DNA from: Brucellaceae bacterium
GTDB lineage: Bacteria; Pseudomonadota; Alphaproteobacteria; Rhizobiales; Rhizobiaceae
Length of the DNA: 64,000 nucleotides
Reading direction: 5' to 3'
NCBI GenBank assembly: GCA_020637775.1
Contig: JACKJV010000005.1
Location: forward strand, 196,670-260,669
This document shows, in pieces, positions 35,776-46,854 of the stretch (its first letter is position 1; every line of letters begins with the position of its first letter). A model generated the notes under the pieces. It saw nothing but the letters and a program-made list of their open reading frames with translations, was not told the DNA's origin and searched no databases. The position numbers were made by a program, and so were the translations under genes.

Positions 35776-36450
35776 ATGCCAGAGGTCATTTTCGCCGGAC
35801 CGGCCGGCCGTCTCGAGGGCCGCTACCAGCCTTCCAAGGAGAAAAACGCGCCCATCGCCATGGTGCTGCATCCCCATCCGCAGTTCGGCGGGACGATGAA
35901 CAACAAGATCGTCTACGACCTCTTCTACATGTTCCAGAAACGCGGCTTCACGACGCTGCGCTTCAATTTCCGCGGTATCGGCCGCAGCCAGGGAGAATTC
36001 GATCACGGTTCGGGCGAATTGTCCGATGCCGCCGCCGCGCTGGACTGGGTGCAGTCGCTGCATCCCGATTCCAAATCCTGCTGGGTCGCGGGCTATTCCT
36101 TCGGCGCCTGGATCGGCATGCAATTGCTGATGCGCCGGCCGGAAATCGAGGGCTTCATCTCGATCGCGCCACAACCGAACATCTATGACTTCTCGTTCCT
36201 GGCGCCCTGCCCGTCCTCCGGCCTCATCATCCATGGCGACAGCGACAAGGTGGCACCGCCCAAGGACGTGCAGGGGCTGGTGGACAAATTGCACCAGCAG
36301 AAGGGCATCACGATCACCCAGAACACGATGGAAGGCGCCAATCACTTCTTCAGCGGGCGCGAGGATGAGCTGATCGACAATTGCGCCGACTATCTGGAAG
36401 CGCGGCTGCGCGGCGAACTGGCCGCTCCCAAGCCCAAGCGCCTTCGCTGA
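35776..36450 (+). CDS. Alpha/beta hydrolase (COG2945-like)
   Basis: 224 residues, cytoplasmic. The HPHPQFGGTMNNKIV N-terminal loop, FRGIGRSQGEFDHGSGE, the nucleophile elbow GYSFGA (about 117-122), an acid in HGDSDKVAPP and a histidine in EGANHFFSGRE make a full triad. This small hydrolase family is common in Alphaproteobacteria but has no settled substrate. AAGGACC precedes the ATG. It shares the intergenic region holding the Irr-type operator with the suf operon. Confidence 0.85.
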   Translation: MPEVIFAGPAGRLEGRYQPSKEKNAPIAMVLHPHPQFGGTMNNKIVYDLFYMFQKRGFTTLRFNFRGIGRSQGEFDHGSGELSDAAAALDWVQSLHPDSKSCWVAGYSFGAWIGMQLLMRRPEIEGFISIAPQPNIYDFSFLAPCPSSGLIIHGDSDKVAPPKDVQGLVDKLHQQKGITITQNTMEGANHFFSGREDELIDNCADYLEARLRGELAAPKPKRLR

Positions 36451-36579
36451 AACCGGCATGGGATGGGCCGGACCGTATCCGGCCCCGTCGGTCTCCTGCC
36501 TTTCATGGTGAAACGGCAAGCGGCGTGCTGATCAAACTGGCCCGCCTGTCCAGCTTGGCAGCCCGGTGTTGCGCGCCAT

Positions 36580-36708
36580 TCAGGCGCCCGGGCGTCCATC
36601 CGTCCCGACAAGGCCGGTCAGAAGCCAGAACACGGCAAACGTCACGGCAACGCCCAGAAGAAACCCGATGGAACCGCCAGCAACGAACACCAGTAAATTC
36701 CCTTCCAT
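36580..36708 (-). CDS. Small single-span membrane protein (42 residues)
   Basis: A short frame of 42 codons plus TGA, too small for most gene finders. AAGG lies seven to eight bases before the ATG. The product starts MEGNLLVFVAGGSIGF, has one hydrophobic helix (about residues 5-35, including GVAVTFAVFWLLTGL) and ends with a short polar tail DGRPGA. An AT-rich stretch about 80-125 bases upstream could be its promoter. I do not recognise a family. Base use at third positions is as GC-rich as in neighbours, which supports a real gene. Confidence 0.6.
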   Translation of the reverse strand: MEGNLLVFVAGGSIGFLLGVAVTFAVFWLLTGLVGTDGRPGA

Positions 36709-36871
36709 GAGGAAACCTTGCCATCCACGACGAGGTGGTCGCGCAAAAAATGCGCACCGGCCCTGCCAATTAACCCCTAATATATAACAGTATTATTTTC
36801 TAATACCTTTGCAAGCACATTCACGCCAGCGGGTCGGGCACGCATGACTGAAAGACCGCCGATGAAGAATG
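36709..36871. other. AT-rich intergenic region before the small membrane protein
   Basis: 163 bases. The part 36770-36810 is strikingly AT-rich in a GC-rich genome and holds the perfect inverted repeat GTATTA-TTTTC-TAATAC at 36789-36805. It probably contains the promoter of the small gene on the minus strand and the end of the anmK transcript. No other frame is seen. Confidence 0.45.
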
Positions 36872-37993
36872 TCAGGGGCGCGCCAGGACGCCTCCGGAAA
36901 CCGGGCTTGAGCAGCCGGTTGTCGACGGCCAGGTGAGCGGCAAGCGCCTGACGGATCGAACGGCAAGATAGGCCCAGGCTTCAGCCTCCATGGAATCGCC
37001 GTTCCAACCGAGGTCCTCGGCGATGAGCAGCCGGGCGCCCTGACCTGAAAGCAGCGTTTCCAGTTCCGCGCGGATCGTATTGTTCCTGCGCCCTCCTCCG
37101 CACAGGACCCAGGTGCCGGGAGGCACGGGCACATTGTCCGCCGCGCGGGCGATGGCATGCGCCGTAACGGCGGCAAGGGTCCGCGCACCGTCGGACAGTT
37201 CGGCCGAGCCAAGCGGTTCGAGCGTGAAATCGTTTCGATCGAGTGACTTGGCACCGGTACGGCCAAAGAACGGGTTTTCCATGTAGCGGGCAAGCGCAGC
37301 GATGTTGACCGCCCCTTCGCTGGCGATGCGGCCCGCGTCATCATAGGGTATGCCGGCGGCGGCCTGGACCCACTGGTCGATCAGCGCGTTGCCGGGGCCG
37401 GCGTCGAAGGCGACCGGCGCGCCTTCCAACGGCACCCAGGTCACATTCGATATGCCGCCGATATTGACGGCCATCACGGGAAACGCCACGCGCCCCGGCT
37501 CAAGCGCTTGGGAAAGCGCGGCATGCCAGGCGGGTACCAGCGGCGCGCCCTGCCCGCCATGGGCCATGTCATTGGCGCGCATGTCAAAGACGACCGGGAT
37601 GCCGGATTCACGGGCAAGCAGCGCGCCATCGCCCAATTGCACCGTCAGCGCCTCGTCCGGCCGGTGCAGCACCGTCTGGCCATGAAAGCCGATCAGGTCG
37701 ATATCCTGCGCGGCCCATCCGTTGTCATCCAGAAAGGTTTCCACCGCCCGCGCGTGACGCAGGGTGATCGCGGCTTCCAGCTCCGCCAGCCCGTCCGGCC
37801 GCTCGTCGCGCTGGCGGATCACCTTCGCCGTTTCCAGCGCGGATTCAATGCGGCGGCGGAACGCGGCCTCGTAGGGCATGAAGCCGGACGGGCCGCGACG
37901 GACCGCCGTCTCGCCGTCGGTTTCGATGCAGGCCATGTCGATGCCATCCATCGACGTGCCGCTCATCAGCCCGATTGCGCGCAAGAGCGCCAT
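36872..37993 (-). CDS. anmK: Anhydro-N-acetylmuramic acid kinase
   Basis: 373 residues. [10 protein letters not shown] at about 11-20, a catalytic-aspartate region [11 protein letters not shown], and the nucleotide-binding VCGGGRRN-type segment [16 protein letters not shown] identify AnmK. It recycles the anhydro-sugar from cell-wall turnover into N-acetylmuramic acid 6-phosphate. It is divergent from tyrS, a pairing common in this order of bacteria. Confidence 0.93.
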   Translation of the reverse strand: MALLRAIGLMSGTSMDGIDMACIETDGETAVRRGPSGFMPYEAAFRRRIESALETAKVIRQRDERPDGLAELEAAITLRHARAVETFLDDNGWAAQDIDLIGFHGQTVLHRPDEALTVQLGDGALLARESGIPVVFDMRANDMAHGGQGAPLVPAWHAALSQALEPGRVAFPVMAVNIGGISNVTWVPLEGAPVAFDAGPGNALIDQWVQAAAGIPYDDAGRIASEGAVNIAALARYMENPFFGRTGAKSLDRNDFTLEPLGSAELSDGARTLAAVTAHAIARAADNVPVPPGTWVLCGGGRRNNTIRAELETLLSGQGARLLIAEDLGWNGDSMEAEAWAYLAVRSVRRLPLTWPSTTGCSSPVSGGVLARP

Positions 37994-38100
37994 GTTTCCT
38001 GCCCGTTCTTGTGAAACCTGCCGGGATAGTGTTAAAGCCGCGCGGGCCGTCGCGCCAGCCGGCGCGGCCTGTCATCACAGCAAAATCCGGAAACGAGCCG

Positions 38101-39348
38101 ATGTCCGCCTTCAAGTCCGATTTCCTGCGCACCATGAGCGAGCGCGGGTTCATTCACCAGACTTCCGACGACCAGGGTCTCGACGACCTGTTCTGCAAGG
38201 AGCAGGTGACGGCTTATATCGGCTTCGATGCCACGGCGAAAAGCCTGCATGCCGGTTCGCTGATCCAGATCATGATGCTGCATTGGTTGCAGCAGACCGG
38301 GCACCGGCCGATCGCCCTGATGGGCGGCGGCACGTCCATGATCGGCGACCCTTCGTTCAAGGACGAGGCACGCAAGCTGCTGACGCCGGACGACATCGCG
38401 GCCAACCTGGAAGGGATCAAGCAGTCCTTTGCGCAATACCTTGATTTCGACAGCGGAAAGGCACTGATGCTCAACAATGCCGACTGGCTGATGGACATCA
38501 ACTATGTCGAGTTCCTGCGCGATGTCGGCCGGCATTTCTCGGTCAATCGCATGCTGTCCTTCGATTCGGTGAAGCTGCGCCTCGACCGCGAGCAGTCGCT
38601 GTCCTTCCTCGAATTCAACTACATGATCCTGCAGGCCTATGATTTCGTGGAACTCAACCGGCGCGAGGATTGCCGTCTGCAGATGGGCGGCTCGGACCAG
38701 TGGGGCAATATCGTCAACGGCATAGACCTCGGCCACCGCATGGGCACGCCGCAGCTCTACGCGCTGACCTCGCCCCTGCTGACGACCTCGTCGGGCGCCA
38801 AGATGGGCAAGACGGCCAATGGCGCGGTCTGGCTCAATGGCGACATGCTGAGCCCCTACGAATTCTGGCAATACTGGCGCAATACGGAAGACGCCGACGT
38901 GGAGCGCTTCCTGAGGCTTTACACCGTGATGCCCATGGACGAGATTGCCCGGCTGGCCGCACTTGGCGGATCGGAGATCAACGAGGCCAAGAAAATCCTC
39001 GCCACCGAGATCACGGCTCTGCTGCATGGCCGGCAGGCGGCGGAGGATGCGGCGGAAACGGCCCGCAAGACCTTCGAGGAAGGCGCGCTGGGCGCCGACC
39101 TGCCGACCGTCGAGATTGCATCGGCGGAGTTGAGCGCGGGCCTTGGCGTGCTGGCGGCTTTCGTGGCGGCTGGCATGGCGGCATCGAATGGCGAGATGCG
39201 CCGGCATGTGAAGGGCGGCGCTGTGCGCGTCAACGACCAGCCGGTCGCCGACGACCGGGCCACGCTTTCCCTTTCCGACGTGAATGCGGACGGCGTGATC
39301 AAGCTGTCACTCGGCAAGAAGAAGCACGCCCTGATCCGGCCGGCCTGA
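38101..39348 (+). CDS. tyrS: Tyrosyl-tRNA synthetase
   Basis: 415 residues. Class I synthetase: the HIGH-type motif is SLHAGSLI, and the KMSKS-type motif is [18 protein letters not shown] is the tyrosine/tRNA-site signature. The C-terminal S4 RNA-binding domain (about 350-415) contains [15 protein letters not shown] chose the ATG at 38101; the frame is open upstream only over the anmK start region. Confidence 0.96.
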   Translation: MSAFKSDFLRTMSERGFIHQTSDDQGLDDLFCKEQVTAYIGFDATAKSLHAGSLIQIMMLHWLQQTGHRPIALMGGGTSMIGDPSFKDEARKLLTPDDIAANLEGIKQSFAQYLDFDSGKALMLNNADWLMDINYVEFLRDVGRHFSVNRMLSFDSVKLRLDREQSLSFLEFNYMILQAYDFVELNRREDCRLQMGGSDQWGNIVNGIDLGHRMGTPQLYALTSPLLTTSSGAKMGKTANGAVWLNGDMLSPYEFWQYWRNTEDADVERFLRLYTVMPMDEIARLAALGGSEINEAKKILATEITALLHGRQAAEDAAETARKTFEEGALGADLPTVEIASAELSAGLGVLAAFVAAGMAASNGEMRRHVKGGAVRVNDQPVADDRATLSLSDVNADGVIKLSLGKKKHALIRPA

Positions 39349-39391
39349 CGGGCCGGGACGGGACAGGACCGCTCTGCCCCGGCTTTCCGGT

Positions 39392-42300
39392 TCATCTGAA
39401 CTCGAAGATCGACCGGAATATGCCGGGCGCGATGGCCGAGATCGGGTTGATCTGGAGACGGGGCGATTTCGCCTTGCCCGACAGCTTGTAGGTAATGCCG
39501 ATGAGCCCGCGATCACGACCGTTGCCAAGCACATAGCCCAGGACCGGAATCTCGCCGAAGATCTTGTTCAGCCCGTAGGCCGGCATGAACGTGCCGGTTA
39601 CCGACATGTTGCCCTGGCCATCATAGAGCGTCCCCTGGAAGGTCGTTCCGATGAGCGGGCCACGCAGGACGCCACGCTGCATCGACAGCGAATTCGTGCC
39701 CTTGCGGATAAGCGCGAAGCCGCGATCGAACTTGACGCGCGAGGTGTCGATGTCCCGCCGCACGGCATCCGACAGGCTGCGCCCGTCGCTTTGCGGTGCA
39801 GGCGTGGATACCAGCGAGGCAAGCCTTGGTTCGTTGACCAGCCAGAAATCGCGCACATCGACCTGCCCGGAAAGCGGGCCGTCGCCTGTTCCCTTCAGCG
39901 CGACCGCGAGGGTTCCGCCTTCCATCCGCTCATAGATGTCGAGGAAGCGCAGGATCGCACCGGCATCGCCGGTCCGCATCTCGAGGGCGCGGTTCGTTCC
40001 GCCAATGTGGCGAACCTCGACGGCCGAACCGGAGCGGGCGACCGCCGTCAGCGACGCGGATGCCGGATTGTCGCCCGTGCCCGAATAATCGAGGCGCAGG
40101 TTGCGCAAGACCTCACCCGAAAAACCCGTCACCCGGTCGAGCCGCGCGGAGACCGCGATCTGCGTCTTGCCGGCCTTGCCCGCAAGGGCGCCATCGTCGT
40201 CCTGAAGCGCCTTCACCAGCGCGCGCGCATCCATCGCCGTGCCTTCGATGGCGATTTTGAGGCCCTTCCCCTGCCGGGTCAGGCGCGCGGAAAAATCATC
40301 GTCGCGATTGAGCCGTACGCGCGAGAAAATTGCCGACACGAGATCGCCTGACTGAAGCTCGACATTTCCGGCCAAGGCGAACCCCTCGCCCTCGACCACC
40401 AGGTCTCGCACACGCGAACGTGCGCCATCGTTTTCCAGCACGAAGCGGGCGGAGGCCGGCACACCCCTGCCCTTCGACCAGCCCATCCAGGGTATGGACA
40501 GCACCGCCTTGTCCAGATCCGCCTCGATGATCCGGCGCTCGGCCGGACCCGACACCTTGACCGGGACCGGACCGGCCAACATGTCCGCCAGACCGGGCGC
40601 CAGTTCCTGGCGGGCCTTGTCATCGAGCAACAATGCAACATCGATTTGGGTCGGCGCATCGCTGTCCAGAGGCTCCACCAGGGTCAGGTCGCTTTGGATG
40701 CCATTGAGGCGGCCGCTGGCCCGGATCCGTGCAGATGCAGGGTCGATCACCGCATTGCCGCTCGCGCCGGTGAGGCGCTGCCCGTCGAATTCATGGTCGA
40801 TCGACAGATCCTCGAAGGCCAGTTCGACATGCCAGTCGAGCGACGCGATATCGGTGTCCTTGTCGACGGGGATGTCGGTCTCGACCACGCCCCGGACAGA
40901 TCCGGTCAGCCTGTCCGGCGCAAAGCCCAGGCGTTGGCCTGCCTTGATCGGTTCGCGTGAAGCCAGTTCGACGATGGACGGCGCATCGCCCTCGATATCG
41001 ATCTTCAGCCGGCCTATCACCGGATTGAGATGTGTGTCGAGGAAGGTCAGCACGCCGTTGGTGCCCTTGACCCTGCGCCCACCGGGCATGAAGCCGGTGC
41101 CTTCCGTAAGACGGATCTCTACATCATTGCCGGCGAACTCGATGATACCCGCCGCATCGCGAATGGGAGGGATTTCACCCGTCACGTCAAAGCGGGTTCC
41201 CTTGACCTCGAAATGTCCCTGGATTTCGTCCTTGTCGAACGGAATTCCGTCGGTCAAACGGCCCGGCCCGGCGGAAAGCGTGAGTTCGGTATGGGTCAGC
41301 GTTCCATCGAAAAGGTTGTCCATCACCCAGCGGCGCGGATTGGGCGCCGAAAGCCAGGGCCACAACTGCTTCGCGTGGGAAACCGGCAAGCGGTCGGAGC
41401 GGATCGCCAGGAAAACCGCCGGCGACTCGTTGTCCTCGAAAACGACGGTCGCCGAGCCCAGCACTTCCCCGCCCGCCGTGCGCACCGCAAGCGATGACGC
41501 CTCCAGGCTGTTGCTCGCCGGGCGGTAGACACCGGCAATGCGTGCGCCCAGTTTCAGGCCGGGCTCGGGGCTGTCGAGCGGTGCCAGCGTCACATCGTTG
41601 GAGACGAGTTCATAGCGCCAGGCAGGTTCCTCGTCCTCTTCGGCCGGCTTCGGGCCGGCAGCGCCCGAAATGGGTATCGTCGTCCGGTTGACCCGGAGAA
41701 AGCCATCGGGAATGTCCACCTTCTGCGAGCCGGAAGCAAGGTCCGCGGTCAGTTCCAGCGCGCCGTTCAATTCGCCGGGCTGCTCGATGGCAGCGACATA
41801 GCGATCGGCACGAAGCCGCATGCGCAGCGCCTGCCGGACGCCGGGCTGATCCTCGCCCCCCTCCAGTTCGACGACGAGACTGTCAACGCTCAATGCCGGG
41901 GCCTGGGTTTCGCCGCCAAGCCGGACGGGACCGGTTTCGAAGGTCGCCGCAAGCCGGCTGATCGCACCGCCTTTTTCCTGATTGCCTTCGACGTCCAAGG
42001 CCAATGCCGTTCCCGCAAGGCCGAGATGGCCACCGGCCTCGAAGGCGCCGTCATCGTCGCGCTCAAGGTCCACCTGCGCGATGGCCAGTTCAATGCCGCC
42101 GAAGGACAGGACGGACCGATCCAGGGAAATGCGGCTCGTGTCGGTGGCATCGAGGCGGGCCAGCGCCGCGCGGGCGGCGTCGAAGACAAGCACAAGCACG
42201 CGGTCGGGATCAACAAGGCCCTGCGCATTCCTGACCGGGGCAAGCGGATCGGGCTGCGGGTCCGGCCTTTCCATCGTGGCGGCGGCATGTGCGCCGTCAA

Positions 42301-42778
42301 TGGCAATGCTGGTCACCCGGAGCTTGCCCTGCAGCAGGCTCCATGTGCCGATGCCGAGCTTGACCGCATCGGCAGAGGTGACGGATTCGCCGGTATCTGC
42401 GCGGCGAATGTTCACATCACCGATCTCGAAGGCAAGGTTCAAGCCATTGGCAAGCGACAGCCGCGTGTGTCCCAGCGAGGCGCGCACAGGAAAGCCGTAA
42501 AGCCGCGCGATGGCCGTTTCCGCCTCGCGGCTGATCCTGTCAGCCCCGACACCGGCATTGATGGCCAGCCACCCGCCGGTCAGCGAAACGGCCATGAGCA
42601 GCGTGAGAAAAAAGATGGAAGCTCCGGCCCGGCGCGCAAGGCGGCGCGTGCGATGAAACCGCTTTCGCGGCCCAGCCGCACCCATCGCGGATGGCAGGGC
42701 ATCGAGCACAGGCAAGTCGCTTCGTCTGAAGCGAACGCGCGCATGGGCATGCTGCGCGTGCGCCCTGTCCTGATCCAT
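39392..42778 (-). CDS. Large AsmA/YhdP-like envelope protein (DUF3971)
   Basis: 1128 residues. A basic N-terminus is followed by one membrane anchor (about 52-76, in SIFFLTLLMAVSLTGGWLAI), then a very long beta-rich periplasmic part ending in the AsmA-like C-terminal domain. Proteins of this AsmA/YhdP/TamB superfamily form hydrophobic-groove bridges that move phospholipids between inner and outer membranes. I chose the ATG at 42778 after AGGA; an in-frame ATG 36 bases earlier is possible. It converges on tyrS and is divergent from bcp, a layout often seen in related genomes. Confidence 0.85.
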   Translation of the reverse strand: MDQDRAHAQHAHARVRFRRSDLPVLDALPSAMGAAGPRKRFHRTRRLARRAGASIFFLTLLMAVSLTGGWLAINAGVGADRISREAETAIARLYGFPVRASLGHTRLSLANGLNLAFEIGDVNIRRADTGESVTSADAVKLGIGTWSLLQGKLRVTSIAIDGAHAAATMERPDPQPDPLAPVRNAQGLVDPDRVLVLVFDAARAALARLDATDTSRISLDRSVLSFGGIELAIAQVDLERDDDGAFEAGGHLGLAGTALALDVEGNQEKGGAISRLAATFETGPVRLGGETQAPALSVDSLVVELEGGEDQPGVRQALRMRLRADRYVAAIEQPGELNGALELTADLASGSQKVDIPDGFLRVNRTTIPISGAAGPKPAEEDEEPAWRYELVSNDVTLAPLDSPEPGLKLGARIAGVYRPASNSLEASSLAVRTAGGEVLGSATVVFEDNESPAVFLAIRSDRLPVSHAKQLWPWLSAPNPRRWVMDNLFDGTLTHTELTLSAGPGRLTDGIPFDKDEIQGHFEVKGTRFDVTGEIPPIRDAAGIIEFAGNDVEIRLTEGTGFMPGGRRVKGTNGVLTFLDTHLNPVIGRLKIDIEGDAPSIVELASREPIKAGQRLGFAPDRLTGSVRGVVETDIPVDKDTDIASLDWHVELAFEDLSIDHEFDGQRLTGASGNAVIDPASARIRASGRLNGIQSDLTLVEPLDSDAPTQIDVALLLDDKARQELAPGLADMLAGPVPVKVSGPAERRIIEADLDKAVLSIPWMGWSKGRGVPASARFVLENDGARSRVRDLVVEGEGFALAGNVELQSGDLVSAIFSRVRLNRDDDFSARLTRQGKGLKIAIEGTAMDARALVKALQDDDGALAGKAGKTQIAVSARLDRVTGFSGEVLRNLRLDYSGTGDNPASASLTAVARSGSAVEVRHIGGTNRALEMRTGDAGAILRFLDIYERMEGGTLAVALKGTGDGPLSGQVDVRDFWLVNEPRLASLVSTPAPQSDGRSLSDAVRRDIDTSRVKFDRGFALIRKGTNSLSMQRGVLRGPLIGTTFQGTLYDGQGNMSVTGTFMPAYGLNKIFGEIPVLGYVLGNGRDRGLIGITYKLSGKAKSPRLQINPISAIAPGIFRSIFEFR

Positions 42779-42858
42779 GCGTTCCTGCCCCGTAGACGAA
42801 TCCCTGAATGGCACTATAACCGGTTTGCCGATTCGTAAGCTACAAGAAGGGCAAGGTT

Positions 42859-43326
42859 ATGGCTGAACTCGACGCGGGGCAGATGGCGCCGGAATTCGAT
42901 CTCCCGGCAGATGGCGGCGGTACGCTCAAGCTTTCCGACCTGCGCGGCAAAAAGGTCGCGCTGTTTTTCTATCCCAAGGACGATACCAGCGGCTGCACCG
43001 CGGAAGCGATTGATTTCACGCGGCTCAAGGCGGATTTCGAAGCGGCCGGAACCATCGTGGTCGGCATGTCGCCGGACAGCGTCAAGAAGCATGACAAGTT
43101 CAAGACCAAGCACGAACTGACAGTGGATCTCGTCTCCGACGAGGACAAGACGACGCTGGAGGCCTATGGTGTCTGGGTGGAGAAGAGCATGTATGGGCGC
43201 AAGTACATGGGCGTGGAGCGCTCCACGTTCCTGATCGGCGAGGACGGTTCGATCCTACGCATCTGGCGCAAGGTGAAAGTGCCGGGCCATGCCGACGAGG
43301 TGCTTGAAGCGGCGAGGGCTGCCTGA
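42859..43326 (+). CDS. bcp: Peroxiredoxin of the Bcp/PrxQ family, one-cysteine form
   Basis: 155 residues. The peroxidatic cysteine is C46 in DTSGCTAEA. The resolving cysteine that E. coli Bcp has five residues later is isoleucine here (I51), so the enzyme must be reduced by an outside thiol. The conserved FFYPKDDTSG start and the arginine in GVERSTFLI are present. It reduces hydrogen and organic peroxides. An AAGGGCAAGG site precedes the ATG. Confidence 0.93.
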   Translation: MAELDAGQMAPEFDLPADGGGTLKLSDLRGKKVALFFYPKDDTSGCTAEAIDFTRLKADFEAAGTIVVGMSPDSVKKHDKFKTKHELTVDLVSDEDKTTLEAYGVWVEKSMYGRKYMGVERSTFLIGEDGSILRIWRKVKVPGHADEVLEAARAA

Positions 43327-43339
43327 CGGCACATTGTCC

Positions 43340-44158
43340 ATGGCCGAACGCGTCGCAAGCCTGCGTGGCGGCTGCATCGCCGCGCTGAACGCCTCCTGCC
43401 TGGATGAAAAGGTCCGGCTGACGCGCGAAGTGCATGCGCGCTGGACGGAACGCACGCTGTCGTTGCGCCATCCATCCGACCCGCCGCTTCCCGACAGGCC
43501 CGGACGGCCGGACAAGCCGGATCTCGTGCCGCCGAAAATGGTGAAGAAACGGGCACTCAACTCCGCGCGCGGGCGCATCGCGCTGATGCATGCGCTTGCC
43601 CATATCGAGCTCAACGCCATCGACCTGGCGCTCGACATCGTGGCCAGGTTCACCAGTGAAGCGGTGCCGCGCTCGTTTTTCGACGGCTGGATGCGCGTGG
43701 CCTTCGAGGAGGCGAAGCATTTCTCGCTGCTGCGCGCGCGCCTGCAGTCGCTCGGCGCCGATTATGGCGACCTGCCGGCCCATGACGGATTGTGGCAGGC
43801 GGCCCATCAGACGCGCAACGACCTGCATGCACGCCTTGCCATCGTGCCGCTGGTGCTGGAGGCGCGCGGACTGGATGTCACGCCGTCGCTGCAAGAGAAG
43901 TTGCGCGAAGCCGGCGACCACGAAACCGCAGATATCCTGGAAATCATCTACACGGACGAAAAGGGCCATGTGGGCATCGGCGCCAAGTGGTTCCGCTTCT
44001 TCTGCGCGCGCGACGGGCATGAGCCGGCGCGCCATTTCCGGCAACTCGTGCGGGCGAATTTCCGCGGTGAGGTGAAGCCGCCCTTCAATGTGCTGGCGCG
44101 CGCCGAAGCCGGTCTCACACCCCTGTTCTATCAGGCGCTCGCTTCGACGTCGTCCTGA
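43340..44158 (+). CDS. DUF455 ferritin-like protein
   Basis: 272 residues. A helical bundle has the paired metal-ligand motifs ALMHALAHIELNAIDLALD (E and H), AFEEAKHFSLL (EExxH) and EIIYTDEKGHVGIG (E..H), as in ferritin-like di-iron proteins. The family is conserved in Proteobacteria without a settled role; relatives include MiaE-type tRNA hydroxylases. I chose the ATG at 43340; there is no good ribosome site, and a TTG six bases upstream is also possible. It follows bcp by 13 bases and is likely coupled to it. Confidence 0.82.
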   Translation: MAERVASLRGGCIAALNASCLDEKVRLTREVHARWTERTLSLRHPSDPPLPDRPGRPDKPDLVPPKMVKKRALNSARGRIALMHALAHIELNAIDLALDIVARFTSEAVPRSFFDGWMRVAFEEAKHFSLLRARLQSLGADYGDLPAHDGLWQAAHQTRNDLHARLAIVPLVLEARGLDVTPSLQEKLREAGDHETADILEIIYTDEKGHVGIGAKWFRFFCARDGHEPARHFRQLVRANFRGEVKPPFNVLARAEAGLTPLFYQALASTSS

Positions 44159-44224
44159 CCGTCCAACGCTTTGTTAACCCTAACGGCGTTTAAATGCCTC
44201 CGCTTCAGATCGAGTGAAGGACGG

Positions 44225-45526
44225 ATGGACAGGGCCGTGACTCAAGGCAAGCGAAAGACCCCGGCTTTCGGGAAACGCAAGGAACCGCACACCGTGATCA
44301 TTGCCAGGGGCAATGAGGTGCGCCATTTCACCATACGGCCATGGATTGCCGCAACAATCGGCTCGCTGGTGGCTGCCGCCTCGCTTGGCTATGTGCTGGC
44401 GACCACCTATCTGGTGCTGCGCGACGACCTTCTCAATGGCGCGATCGCCCAGCAGGCGCGGTTGCAGCACAGCTACGAGGACCGCATTTCCGCCCTGCGC
44501 ACCCAGGTGGACCGCATCACGAGCCGGCAATTGCTCGACCAGCAATTGATGGAGAACAAGGTGGCCGAGCTGATCGAACGCCAGGAGGTGCTGGCATCGC
44601 GGCACGGACGGCTTGGACCCCTGCTCGAGCGCGCGCGCCTCGACGGGCTGTCGACGGGCGCGGTCCCGGTTCCCTCGCCCCGCCCCGCCGCCAAGCGGGC
44701 AAGCGTTCAAGACCCGGAGCCGGAAAAGAAGGAACGGCTCGCCGAAGCCAGCATCGCAGGCGCGCGGTTTGCCGCGACGTCCGTGCTCGAACCGTCCCGG
44801 CCGGGAGAAGCCGAGAGCGCCGCCGACCGGGCCGACCGGCTGTTCGTCAACATCAACCGCTCGCTCAGGGCGATCGAGAACGAACAGATATCCCGCATTT
44901 CCACCCTCACGGCCAAGGCGCACCAGGTGAGCGACAGGATCGCGGATGCCCTGGACAAGGCCGGCCTGAAAGGTGTCGCGGAAGGCTACGGGCGCGACGG
45001 CGTCGGCGGTCCTCTGGTTCCTGTCAGCGCGGCAACGGCCTTCGATGCCCATGTCGATGAACTGGACAGCGCGCTGGAGCGTCTCGACAAGCTGAAGGCA
45101 CGGACGCAGCTCTACCCGCTTGCCAATCCCCTGCCCGGCCAGCCCGTATCGTCGCGCTTCGGATACCGGCGCGACCCGATCCTCGGCACGCAGGCCCTGC
45201 ATGCCGGCATGGATTTTCGGGCCTCGGTCGGCATGCCCATCCGCGCCACCGGCAATGGCAAGGTGGTGCGCGCCGGCTGGAACGGCGGCTATGGACGGAT
45301 GGTGGAGATTGCCCATGCGGACGGCTACTCAACCCGCTATGCCCATATGAGCAAGCTGTCGGTCTCGAAGGGGGACCTGGTGACGAAGGGCACGATCCTC
45401 GGGCGCTCGGGCAATTCCGGACGATCCACGGGACCGCACCTTCACTATGAGGTGCGCCGCGACGGACGCCCGGTGAACCCGCTCCAGTATATCCGCGCAG
45501 GCAAGACGATTGCCGATGCCCTGTGA
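44225..45526 (+). CDS. M23 family cell-wall metallopeptidase
   Basis: 433 residues. A basic cytoplasmic start, one membrane span (about 40-65), a long coiled-coil (about 70-135), then a linker and the M23 domain at about 305-425. Zinc ligands are present: H and D in LHAGMDFRA, and HLHYE at the end. It is a membrane-anchored DD-endopeptidase or an activator such as those needed for division. GAAGGA precedes the ATG. A terminator closes the gene and is shared with prfB. Confidence 0.9.
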   Translation: MDRAVTQGKRKTPAFGKRKEPHTVIIARGNEVRHFTIRPWIAATIGSLVAAASLGYVLATTYLVLRDDLLNGAIAQQARLQHSYEDRISALRTQVDRITSRQLLDQQLMENKVAELIERQEVLASRHGRLGPLLERARLDGLSTGAVPVPSPRPAAKRASVQDPEPEKKERLAEASIAGARFAATSVLEPSRPGEAESAADRADRLFVNINRSLRAIENEQISRISTLTAKAHQVSDRIADALDKAGLKGVAEGYGRDGVGGPLVPVSAATAFDAHVDELDSALERLDKLKARTQLYPLANPLPGQPVSSRFGYRRDPILGTQALHAGMDFRASVGMPIRATGNGKVVRAGWNGGYGRMVEIAHADGYSTRYAHMSKLSVSKGDLVTKGTILGRSGNSGRSTGPHLHYEVRRDGRPVNPLQYIRAGKTIADAL

Positions 45527-45554
45527 ACGGCCGACAGTGCCGGCCCGAGACGGC

Positions 45555-45581
45555 AAAGGGCGGCACCCGGCCGCCCTTTTT
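45555..45581 (+). terminator. Rho-independent terminator between M23 gene and prfB
   Basis: Perfect 10-base stem AAAGGGCGGC / GCCGCCCTTT (45555-45564 and 45570-45579), loop ACCCG, followed by TT. The A-run on the other side allows it to stop the convergent prfB transcript as well. Confidence 0.88.
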
Positions 45582-45605
45582 CGCGTCTTGAACCGGACGC
45601 CTTTA

Positions 45606-46734
<1,129 letters not shown>

Positions 46735-46805
46735 GTCTTTTCCGTTCCATCATTCTCGGGTTTCGAAACGGCGCGGACCATAGGAATGACGCTCCGCGCT
46801 GTAAA

Positions 46806-46833
46806 GGGAAAAGGCGGCAGGTGCGCCGCCTTT
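46806..46833 (-). terminator. Rho-independent terminator after mrcA
   Basis: Stem AAAGGCGGC (46810-46818) and GCCGCCTTT (46825-46833), loop AGGTGC. On the minus strand the stem is followed by TTTTCCCTTT. It lies 22 bases after the mrcA stop. Confidence 0.8.
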
Positions 46834-46854
46834 CCGGAAACCGGGCCGTTCGGG

